Source of the DNA: a virus
DNA: 25,221 nucleotides
Reading direction: 5' to 3' (one strand)
IMG/VR virus record: IMGVR_UViG_3300007708_000025
Coordinates: 1-25,221 of that record
The notes under the pieces are model-generated. The model saw nothing but the letters and a program-made list of their open reading frames with translations. It had not been told where the DNA came from and made no database searches. Positions 15,624-22,849 of this stretch are shown one piece after another; the first letter of the stretch is position 1; every line of letters begins with the position of its first letter. The position numbers were made by a program, and so were the translations under genes.

Positions 15624-16172
15624 CTAATTTGTCGGGAACTTTAAATAAAATTCCTTTGCTCTTGGGGTTAAACCCTTCCAAGCTGTCCAATTTTCTCCGC
15701 CATTGGACATATGGTACGCTATCTCTGCATTTATAGTTGGGTCAAATAATAGTACGTTTGACTTTAAATTAAATTTTTCTTTACGATCTGTGCCGAGTGA
15801 ACCCAACATATTGATCTGAAAAATTCCGTAAGAACTGTCTCCAGTATTCCTGTTACCATTGTATGCCATTGGTCGTCCGTTGGACTCCCTCTTGGCAATG
15901 GCCCAAGCCGTTTTAAGGGCTTTTCCTTCAAAGCCTACTGCTGCCAGTAGTTCTTTCAGTTCTGTGTCTGAAAGCATTTCTGAAGGCTTATAAACAGTAT
16001 TGCTGTACTTCTCTAAGGTTTCTTTCTTAAGTTGTACTTCTGTCTTTGGTTTTACTATTAGAGCTTGAGCGGCTGGTGCACCAACTGTATTCGAAAACAA
16101 AAACATTACTGTAATTGCAATCGCAGCATATTGATGAACAATATCGCTTAAACTTTTCTTTATATTCTCCAT
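15624..16172 (-). CDS. Secreted lysozyme/transglycosylase-like protein (182 aa)
   Basis: The ATG at 16172 is preferred (AGGAGG at a spacing of 8); the ATG two codons upstream would be too close. Residues 1-37 form a signal peptide or anchor (KK, hydrophobic 16-32, ending AAQA). The catalytic region has AIAKRESNGR with Glu96 and then NTGDSSYGIFQIN (109-121), the pattern of lysozyme-like/SLT-type enzymes that cleave peptidoglycan glycan strands. It is therefore a phage lytic enzyme or infection-related muralytic protein exported by the host pathway. Resuscitation-factor-like domains are an alternative. It heads a five-gene leftward operon. Confidence 0.8.
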   Translation of the reverse strand: MENIKKSLSDIVHQYAAIAITVMFLFSNTVGAPAAQALIVKPKTEVQLKKETLEKYSNTVYKPSEMLSDTELKELLAAVGFEGKALKTAWAIAKRESNGRPMAYNGNRNTGDSSYGIFQINMLGSLGTDRKEKFNLKSNVLLFDPTINAEIAYHMSNGGENWTAWKGLTPRAKEFYLKFPTN

Positions 16173-16205
16173 TGGCATTTCCTCCTTTAGAGATAGCGAG
16201 ATATA

Positions 16206-16235
16206 ATCATACCATTTGAATTAAGAACATGTCAA
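16206..16235 (-). promoter_or_regulatory. Sigma70-type promoter, TTGACA-18-TATGAT
   Basis: On the minus strand TTGACA (16230-16235), 18 bp, TATGAT (16206-16211) ahead of the lysin gene; a leader of about 27 nt with AGGAGG. Confidence 0.75.
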
Positions 16236-16247
16236 ATCATTTTTCTC

Positions 16248-16275
16248 TTGACAAAGAATATGTAAATAGTATACT
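16248..16275 (+). promoter_or_regulatory. Sigma70-type promoter, TTGACA-16-TATACT
   Basis: TTGACA (16248-16253), 16 bp, TATACT (16270-16275), divergent from the lysin promoter and directed to nrdJ and perhaps the virion genes. The transcript would begin close to GGGGGGTCGGGGGGTC. Confidence 0.75.
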
Positions 16276-16474
16276 TCCAATAGGGGGGTCGGGGGGTCAG
16301 CAAATCAACAAAAATCAACATATATTATATATATGTATATATAGAGTATTATATATTATAGTTAACTAAAAAACAACAACAAAATTATTTTTCTTTTCTT
16401 TTATAAAAAAGTTTGATACACTTAGACTTCACTTAAAAAATAATTAATCCGTATGGCGGAAGAAAAGGCGACAA
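16276..16474. other. Long AT-rich leader of nrdJ
   Basis: Nearly 200 nt without a gene. It has two runs of six G (16283-16288, 16291-16296), long TATATA stretches (16320-16360), then a poly-A/T segment. No B12 box was found, so no cobalamin riboswitch is called. An AT-rich hairpin could form. Confidence 0.5.
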
Positions 16475-18409
16475 ATGAAAAATACTATTGAAAATCCTTA
16501 TGAAAACTTTATTGCACTATCAAGATATGCTAAATGGGTAGAAGCAGAAGGACGTAGAGAAACATGGGGAGAAACAGTAGATAGATACTTTTCTTTTATG
16601 ACTAACCACTTAGAAAAAAATCACAATTACATTCCAAATGAAAAGCTAGTTGCGGAATTAAAAGAGTTTGTTTTTGAACGAAATGTAATGCCCTCCATGA
16701 GATCTGTAATGACTTCTGGAGCAGCCCTTGAAAGAGATAATGTAGCTGGGTATAACTGTGCTTTCTTGCCAGTTGATTCCCCACGTTCTTTTGATGAAAC
16801 TATGTATGTTTTAATGTGTGGAACTGGCGTTGGATTTTCAGTAGAATACAAGTACATTAATAAACTTCCTGCCGTACCAGAAAAACTTGAAAAAACAGAT
16901 ACGGTTATTGTAGTTGAAGATTCAAAACAGGGATGGGCTAAAGCATATCGTGAACTTCTTGCTTCACTTTGGGCAGGATATATTCCAGCAATTGATGTAA
17001 CAAAGGTTAGACCTTCTGGTGCAAGATTAAAAACAATGGGTGGTCGCTCATCTGGTCCACAACCACTGGTTAACCTTTTTGATTTTACTATTTCAAAATT
17101 TAAAGGTGCAACAGGAAGAAACCTTAAACCAATTGAGTGCCATGACATAATGTGCAAAATTGGTGAAGTGGTTGTAGTTGGTGGAGTTAGACGCTCCGCA
17201 ATGATTTCACTTTCAAACATAAATGACATTGAAATGGCACAAGCAAAATCAGGAAACTGGTGGGAAGCTAGCCCACAACGTGCACTATCTAATAACTCAG
17301 TTGCATATTCACGCAAACCAGGAATGGAGCAATTTATTGCAGAGTGGAAATCACTTTATGATTCAAAGTCTGGAGAACGTGGCATTTACAACGTTGCAGC
17401 AGCACAAGCACAAGCAGCTAAGTTTGGTAGAAGAGATCCAGAGATACACTATGGAACTAATCCATGCTCTGAAATTATTTTGCGTCCATATCAGTTTTGC
17501 AATCTTTCAGAAGTAGTAGTTCGTGAAAATGATACTAAGAAAGACATTCAAAGAAAAGTTGAGTTAGCAACTATACTTGGAACATGGCAATCTACACTGA
17601 CTGATTTTAAATATCTTAGAAAGATATGGAAAGATAACACAGAAGAAGAAAGATTACTAGGAGTTTCCTTGACTGGACAATTCGGACACAAGTTTATGTC
17701 TGGAAAAGAAGATTTAGTTATGCTTGAAGCATTCCTAATGAATCTTCGTGAAAAAGCAAGAGAAGTAAATAAAGAAGAGTCTGGGAAAATTGGGATTCCT
17801 GAGTCTGCAGCTATTACATGTGTAAAGCCTTCTGGAACAGTGTCTCAATTGGTCGGGGTATCTTCAGGAATGCATCCATGGCATTCTCCATATTATATTC
17901 GTACAGTTCGTGGTTCTAAGGGAGATCCAATTTCTACATTTTTAAAAGAAGTTGGAATTCCAGTAGAGGACGACGTTATGAAGCCAAACGAAACATATGT
18001 ATTTTCATTTCCAGTCAAAGCCCCAGAAGGTGCAATTGTCAGAAATGATCTTACAGCAATTGACCATTTAAATATTTGGTTAGTTTATCAACGTGCATGG
18101 TGTGAACACAAGCCATCTATTACTGTTTCTGTAAAAGAAGACGAGTGGATGGAAGTTGGAGCATGGGTATATAAGAATTTCGATGAAGTTTCTGGAATTT
18201 CATTCTTACCACACTCAGATCACACATATAAGCAGGCACCATATCAGGAAGTTTCAAAAGAAGAGTATCTGGATCTTGTTTCAAAAATGCCTAAAAGTAT
18301 ACGATGGGAAGATTTATCATTTTATGAGACAGAAGATGGAACTTCACCCTCTGCCACCCTTGCATGTAGCTCAGATGGTAATTGCGAGCTTGTAGATATA
18401 TCCGCATAG
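16475..18409 (+). CDS. nrdJ: Adenosylcobalamin-dependent ribonucleotide reductase, class II (644 aa)
   Basis: It converts ribonucleotides (probably triphosphates) to deoxyribonucleotides using coenzyme B12, providing dNTPs for phage DNA. Motifs fit the monomeric Lactobacillus-type enzyme: C95 (GYNC) and C342 (QFCN) as the redox pair, C331 as thiyl-radical Cys in NPCSEI with N329 and E333, and the 11-residue spacing C331-C342 equal to C408-C419 in that enzyme. GVRRSAMISLSN is also conserved. A C-terminal Cys pair, C631 and C637 (CSSDGNC), serves for re-reduction. At 644 residues it is about 95 shorter than the bacterial enzyme (739), common for phage forms. AAGG lies 8 nt before the ATG. Confidence 0.93.
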   Translation: MKNTIENPYENFIALSRYAKWVEAEGRRETWGETVDRYFSFMTNHLEKNHNYIPNEKLVAELKEFVFERNVMPSMRSVMTSGAALERDNVAGYNCAFLPVDSPRSFDETMYVLMCGTGVGFSVEYKYINKLPAVPEKLEKTDTVIVVEDSKQGWAKAYRELLASLWAGYIPAIDVTKVRPSGARLKTMGGRSSGPQPLVNLFDFTISKFKGATGRNLKPIECHDIMCKIGEVVVVGGVRRSAMISLSNINDIEMAQAKSGNWWEASPQRALSNNSVAYSRKPGMEQFIAEWKSLYDSKSGERGIYNVAAAQAQAAKFGRRDPEIHYGTNPCSEIILRPYQFCNLSEVVVRENDTKKDIQRKVELATILGTWQSTLTDFKYLRKIWKDNTEEERLLGVSLTGQFGHKFMSGKEDLVMLEAFLMNLREKAREVNKEESGKIGIPESAAITCVKPSGTVSQLVGVSSGMHPWHSPYYIRTVRGSKGDPISTFLKEVGIPVEDDVMKPNETYVFSFPVKAPEGAIVRNDLTAIDHLNIWLVYQRAWCEHKPSITVSVKEDEWMEVGAWVYKNFDEVSGISFLPHSDHTYKQAPYQEVSKEEYLDLVSKMPKSIRWEDLSFYETEDGTSPSATLACSSDGNCELVDISA

Positions 18410-18476
18410 TGGTAGAATAACAGTATTGGGTAAAACCAAAATTCATGGGCAATACCGCCCAAATGGAGATGATAAA

Positions 18477-18719
18477 ATGGCTATCAAAAAATTTGATAAA
18501 GCTGATTTAAATAAAGATGGGAAAGTAACAATGCAAGAACAAATTTTAGCAGCACTAGGAACATACGGCAGAGCATTTTTGGCCGCAGCTACAGCTCTAT
18601 ACATGACTGGAAATACGAATCCAAAGGATTTAATTGCAGCTGGCGTAGCCGCAGTAGCTCCAGTAATTTTAAAGGCATTAAGCCCAAGCAATAAAGAATT
18701 TGGATTTACAAGCAAGTAA
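18477..18719 (+). CDS. Holin-like protein with EF-hand loop (80 aa)
   Basis: The start is at 18477 (MAIKKFDKADLNKDGKVTMQ), with GGAG 9 nt ahead. Residues 10-21 (DLNKDGKVTMQE) form a canonical 12-residue EF-hand calcium loop with D, N, D, G, V and E in the right places. Two hydrophobic helices follow (AFLAAATALYMTG; LIAAGVAAVAPVILKAL) and a short basic, Phe-Gly end, an arrangement seen in putative actinophage holins. It would form membrane lesions that release or activate the lysin. Calcium control is inference. It lies apart from the lysin gene. Confidence 0.7.
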   Translation: MAIKKFDKADLNKDGKVTMQEQILAALGTYGRAFLAAATALYMTGNTNPKDLIAAGVAAVAPVILKALSPSNKEFGFTSK

Positions 18720-18735
18720 TTATTAGTCAATTAGG

Positions 18736-18774
18736 AATACCCTTATGCTAAAATGGTGTAAGGGTATTTCCTTT
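18736..18774 (+). terminator. Terminator hairpin containing a promoter
   Basis: AATACCCTTA/TAAGGGTATT 10-bp stem (18736-18745, 18759-18768) followed by TCCTTTT. Its loop contains TGCTAAAAT, the -10 of the next promoter. Confidence 0.65.
18746..18754 (+). promoter_or_regulatory. Extended -10 promoter for the virion genes
   Basis: TGCTAAAAT (18746-18754) with +1 near 18761; AGGGG then lies 7 nt before the ATG at 18787. It probably drives the tail-protein operon. Confidence 0.55.
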
Positions 18775-18786
18775 TAGGGGTAAAAA

Positions 18787-19131
18787 ATGGCAGCTCAAAA
18801 AAATTTTCAAGTAGACGAGAACACGACGTTTACTTTTGAGGTACAATATCTTGATGAAGAAAATGCTCCAATACAATTAAATCACCACACAGCAAAAATG
18901 CAAGTGAGAGATACACAAGGTGGTAAAAAGTTAGCATTTACACTAACAGAGCAAGACGGAATTGTAATTACCCCATCTTTAGGAAAAATTTCAGTTTCTT
19001 TATCCCCAGAAAGAACTAAAAAGCTTTTTTACCCAAAGTCTGCATACGACTTAGTTATAATTGATCCAAGCATTAATATAACAAGATTACTAGAAGGATA
19101 TCTAACATTAAATAGGGCGGTGACTATATAA
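18787..19131 (+). CDS. Tail/baseplate-associated beta protein (114 aa)
   Basis: FTFEVQYLDEENAPIQLNHH, TAKMQVRDTQGGKKLAFTLT, and YDLVIIDPSINITRLLEGYL follow the pattern of small N-terminal BppU-like or neck-adjacent beta-sandwich proteins encoded before tail-fibre genes in many phages. 114 residues, no signal. First gene of the virion operon; overlaps the next start by 1 nt. Confidence 0.65.
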   Translation: MAAQKNFQVDENTTFTFEVQYLDEENAPIQLNHHTAKMQVRDTQGGKKLAFTLTEQDGIVITPSLGKISVSLSPERTKKLFYPKSAYDLVIIDPSINITRLLEGYLTLNRAVTI

Positions 19132-19568
19132 TGGCAACCCGCTTAATTGTAACCGAAAATAATCCACTTGTAGTAGTAAGAGCATCTGGGTCTCCAGGAA
19201 GAACAATTATTAGCGGTGAAGGAAATCCAGCAAATTCTCTCGGAGCTCCAGGAGACTTTTACTTTGATACAAACACCACAAGATTTTGGGGTCCAAAGTC
19301 ATTAGTTTCAAATTCCTGGAGTATACAGGACAGCTTTGTTCTAGATAAGCAAGTATCATTTATGTATTCATGGGAAATGAGCCAGATAACTGGCCCAGTA
19401 AATGGCATATATTCAGTAGTTATAAATCATAATTTGCAATTTAACCCAAATGTTTCAGTCAAGTCAAGTTCTGGGGACATCTTAGAAACTGGAATAGACT
19501 ATAATAGTATTAACCAAATAACATTGACAATGGCCCAGCCATTTTCGGGGACAGCATACCTGTCCTAA
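19131..19568 (+). CDS. Virion/tail fibre-associated protein (145 aa)
   Basis: The middle has GAPGDFYFDTNTTRFWGPKS, the short Gly/Pro, Tyr-Phe-Asp pattern that is common at fibre N-termini. The C-terminal half (VVINHNLQFNPNVSVKSSSG, then QITLTMAQPFSGTAYLS) is a beta domain of the His-Asn-Leu type also present at the end of the next protein. Starts in overlap with the previous gene (TAATG). Role in the tail inferred from context. Confidence 0.65.
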   Translation: MATRLIVTENNPLVVVRASGSPGRTIISGEGNPANSLGAPGDFYFDTNTTRFWGPKSLVSNSWSIQDSFVLDKQVSFMYSWEMSQITGPVNGIYSVVINHNLQFNPNVSVKSSSGDILETGIDYNSINQITLTMAQPFSGTAYLS

Positions 19569-19584
19569 AAAGGAGATATAAAAA

Positions 19585-20784
19585 ATGGCAAGAAAATTTT
19601 TAGTAAGCATTGATTTAAACAAGAATGAATTACTCAATGCTAGAATTCAAAACTTAGGCTCAGCCCCATCAAACCCAGTCATTGGTCAGATCTACTACAA
19701 CAGTGGCGACAATGTTATGTACTACTACAATGGACTAGCATCACCAAATGGTCCATGGCAGTCAATGAGTGGTTCTCAAGAAGTAATTCAAGATGCAATT
19801 GGCGCATCAATCGAAGGCGGAGTTGGACTAACAAAGACATACGTTGATTCTACGGGAATCACAACAATAGATTTAGACAATACAGCAGTAACAACTGGTT
19901 CATACGGATCACAAACAAAGATACCTACATTTACAGTAGATCAGCAAGGTAGATTAACTGCAGCTGGTGAAGTAGATGTTGCAACAGAGCTTTCAATAAC
20001 TGGAGATACTGGAACAACTGCAATTTCTCTTCTTACAGAAGGTTTAACAGTAAATGGCGGAGAAGGAATTGATGTTGCTGTAACAAATAATGCAATTACA
20101 ATTTCAGCAGAAGATGCAAGCACAACAAACAAAGGTGTTGCTTCTTTTGATGCAGCAGACTTTAATGTAAATGCAGGAGTCGTATCTGTAAAAGATATTA
20201 ATTTAGATTCACAAACAACAGGCGATTATGTAGCAACAATTGTTGGAACAGCAAACGAAGTTACAGTCTCTCCAAATAGCGGACACAATGCTGCAGTAAC
20301 AATCGGCTTGCCAGACAATGTAGAAATTACTGGTAATTTGCAAGTTGGCGGAAACCTAAATGTTATTGGAACTGTTAATTCTGTAAATACAACTCAGATT
20401 AATATTGAAGATAATAAGGTAAAGCTTAATAGCAATTTTACTGGAACACCTACAACAGATGCTGGATTAACAGTAGAGCGTGGCACAGAAACAGATGTAG
20501 AGATTTTATGGAATGAGACATCTGATACATGGACATTAACAAATAATGGAACATCCTATCACGCAATTGCTAGAAAATATGCAGAAACTCTAGGAGCTTC
20601 AGCAACATCTTATACAATAACACACAATCTTGGAACAACAGACGTAACTGTTCAGATTTTTGAAGCTGCAATACCGTTTGCTCAAGTAGAAGCAGATGTT
20701 CAAAGATCAGCTGCAAATTCTGTAACTATTAACTTTGCCTCTGCACCTGCTGCTGGAGAATACAGAGTAGTTGTAGTAGGCTAA
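19585..20784 (+). CDS. Tail fibre protein (399 aa)
   Basis: AAGGAG lies 7 nt before the ATG. The N-terminus has MARKFLVSIDLNKNELLNAR and GQIYYNSGDNVMYYYNG, typical of phage adsorption proteins. A long Thr/Ala/Gly-rich beta region (residues about 75-330) follows, including LQVGGNLNVIGTVNSVNTTQ, a fibre repeat found before fibre tips. The end (TSYTITHNLGTTDVTVQIFE) repeats the His-Asn-Leu beta domain of the previous protein. Expected to be a trimeric fibre component outside the virion. Confidence 0.8.
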   Translation: MARKFLVSIDLNKNELLNARIQNLGSAPSNPVIGQIYYNSGDNVMYYYNGLASPNGPWQSMSGSQEVIQDAIGASIEGGVGLTKTYVDSTGITTIDLDNTAVTTGSYGSQTKIPTFTVDQQGRLTAAGEVDVATELSITGDTGTTAISLLTEGLTVNGGEGIDVAVTNNAITISAEDASTTNKGVASFDAADFNVNAGVVSVKDINLDSQTTGDYVATIVGTANEVTVSPNSGHNAAVTIGLPDNVEITGNLQVGGNLNVIGTVNSVNTTQINIEDNKVKLNSNFTGTPTTDAGLTVERGTETDVEILWNETSDTWTLTNNGTSYHAIARKYAETLGASATSYTITHNLGTTDVTVQIFEAAIPFAQVEADVQRSAANSVTINFASAPAAGEYRVVVVG

Positions 20785-20786
20785 TC

Positions 20787-21245
20787 ATGTCTAGACAAAT
20801 GCTAGTCCCACTAAGACTTCTAGCTTTGTCAACAGACCCAGTTTTTGGACAAGTTGGCGAAATTTATATAAACACACTAACTAAAAATTTGCGTGTTCAT
20901 AATGGAACTACTTGGATAGAGCTAACTCCACCAAGTACAGACCCAACACCATTTTACATGCACACCCACACATTTGATGGAGATGTTCATACAATTGACA
21001 TACAGAATCAAATTGATTTTAAATCATTGTCTAACCCAAATACACCAGGAAAAGTATTACCAGAAATTATAGGATATGATGGTGGAAATCCAGCAGACAA
21101 TCTACTAACACCGTCATTTGTAGAAGAAAGCTTATTCGATGCTGGTCTATTTGATGGCACACAAGAATCAACAATAGAAACAGGAACAGGTGGCGGAGGT
21201 TCCGAAGATTTCGACGCACCATCACTTGACGGAGGAGGCTCATAA
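20787..21245 (+). CDS. Tail fibre-associated protein (152 aa)
   Basis: LVPLRLLALSTDPVFGQVGE then IYINTLTKNLRVHNGTTWIE is a fibre-type N-terminal module shared with its neighbour. A His-rich MHTHTFDGDVHTIDI region follows (residues 52-70). The C-terminus is Gly/Asp-rich and flexible (GGGGSEDFDAPSLDGGGS), perhaps a linker. Starts 2 nt after the previous stop and overlaps the next start by 1 nt. Confidence 0.65.
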   Translation: MSRQMLVPLRLLALSTDPVFGQVGEIYINTLTKNLRVHNGTTWIELTPPSTDPTPFYMHTHTFDGDVHTIDIQNQIDFKSLSNPNTPGKVLPEIIGYDGGNPADNLLTPSFVEESLFDAGLFDGTQESTIETGTGGGGSEDFDAPSLDGGGS

Positions 21246-22840
21246 TGGCATTAAAAATTCAATTAAGAAGAGACATAGCAGCAAACTGGACAGCAAATAA
21301 TCCACTTCTTTTAAATGGTGAAATTGGAATAGAAACCGATACATTAAAGTTTAAAGTTGGAAATGGAACGCAGAGATGGAATGTTCTTGGAAGCTATGCT
21401 TTAAGACCAGGAGAGGCAAACGGTGTTGCTACACTAGGCTCAGATGGCAAAATACCATTATCTCAACTTCCAAGTCAAGTATCACTTGACGCAGAAGCTT
21501 TAATAGCAATACAAAATGCTTTATCTTCAATTACAACAACAAATATTCCAGAAGGAAATAATATATATTTTACAAACGCTAGAGCGATTAGTGCAGTAAA
21601 TGGATTATTTGATTCAGCGGGATCTTCTGCTAATGCTTTAGATGCAGCAAAATTAGATGCAACATCAAAAGTTAATACAGGAATTTCAATTTCATCAACT
21701 GACGCAAGCGCAAAAGCTACTCAATCGCTTTTAATTGCTAAAGCAGACTCTGAACTATTTACAACTAATGCAATTAATTCACTTACAACATCTGATATAG
21801 AAGAGGGAACAAGACTTTATTTTACTCCATTAAGAGTTGATAATATAGTTGGCCCACTTATTTCAGAAACAAGAGGATACGTAGACAGCCAACTAGTTGT
21901 TGCTAAAGCATATACCGATGCAGCAGTATCTAGTTTTACTCCACCACCAACAACATTTACAGGAACTACTTCAGATGTTGCAGAAGGAAGTAATTTATAT
22001 TTCACAAATTCAAGAGCAATTACGGCAACTCAAGCAGCAAGAACTTCAGTCCTGGTCTCAGCGCTTGGAGCAGTAGATGATTTAAGAACTGAAATTCAAA
22101 CTAGTTTAAATAATTATCTTTTAACATCTGAAAGAAATGCCATAAATGGTTTAGCTGGATTAGATTCAAACAGCAAAATACAGGAAATTCAAATTCCATC
22201 AACGATTGCAAGAACAGCGGATGTATCATCTACTGTAACATCTGCAATAGCAAGTGTTGTTGACTCTGCACCAACAGCTTTTGATACTCTTAAAGAAATT
22301 GCAACGTATATTGCCTCAGACGGAGCCGCCGCTACTGCCTTAGCAACATTAGTTGATACAAAGCTTGCATCTGAATTAGCAGCAACAACATATTCTCCAA
22401 TTGCGTCTCCTACATTTACTGGAACAGTTACAATACCAGCAGGGGCATTAATATCTGGATATGCAACAGCCATCAACCTAACTTCAGGTTTGGCTTCTAC
22501 TTTAACCTCTGCTAATGATTACACTGACTTAGCAATAGAAGGAATAGAAAACTCACTTGGTGGGTATCAGCCAGAAAATGAAAGAAACCAAAACAATGGG
22601 TACGCTGGTCTAGATTCAGCAGGCAAGATATTAACATCTGCTGTGCCAGCAATATCAAATACAATGCTTGAAAATAATTCAATTACCATAAATGGAACAG
22701 CGATAGCACTTGGCGGAACTGTTATTACTGGATACACAAATGGTATATCAGGATCAAATATTAATAAAATTACTTATGGAACAAATATAACACCACCTTC
22801 AAGCGGAAACTCTGCTGGAGACATCTACATTCAATACTAA
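21245..22840 (+). CDS. Repetitive tail fibre protein (531 aa)
   Basis: Residues 1-50 (MALKIQLRRDIAANWTANNP, then GEIGIETDTLKFKVGNGTQRW) form the Mtd-type N-terminal domain found on many fibres. Two internal repeat families follow. The first is TTSDIxEGxxLYFTxxR, seen three times at about residues 96, 180 and 240. The second is NGxAxLDSxGKIxxxxIP, seen at about 58, 300 and 455. Both are known from fibre shafts and give beta-helical trimers. The C-terminus ends SAGDIYIQY. It probably forms the shaft of the host-recognition fibre. Confidence 0.85.
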   Translation: MALKIQLRRDIAANWTANNPLLLNGEIGIETDTLKFKVGNGTQRWNVLGSYALRPGEANGVATLGSDGKIPLSQLPSQVSLDAEALIAIQNALSSITTTNIPEGNNIYFTNARAISAVNGLFDSAGSSANALDAAKLDATSKVNTGISISSTDASAKATQSLLIAKADSELFTTNAINSLTTSDIEEGTRLYFTPLRVDNIVGPLISETRGYVDSQLVVAKAYTDAAVSSFTPPPTTFTGTTSDVAEGSNLYFTNSRAITATQAARTSVLVSALGAVDDLRTEIQTSLNNYLLTSERNAINGLAGLDSNSKIQEIQIPSTIARTADVSSTVTSAIASVVDSAPTAFDTLKEIATYIASDGAAATALATLVDTKLASELAATTYSPIASPTFTGTVTIPAGALISGYATAINLTSGLASTLTSANDYTDLAIEGIENSLGGYQPENERNQNNGYAGLDSAGKILTSAVPAISNTMLENNSITINGTAIALGGTVITGYTNGISGSNINKITYGTNITPPSSGNSAGDIYIQY

Positions 22841-22849
22841 GGAGACCAA

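Noticed and set aside
16276-16474. Cobalamin riboswitch ahead of nrdJ
   Set aside because: No B12-box or typical stem pattern could be found in the leader.
16453-16491. 12-aa leader frame (MAEEKATNEKYY) overlapping the nrdJ start
   Set aside because: No ribosome binding site and too short to distinguish from chance.
16627-17316. 229-aa minus-strand open frame
   Set aside because: It lies wholly antisense to nrdJ, whose catalytic residues are intact; no ribosome binding site or family resemblance.
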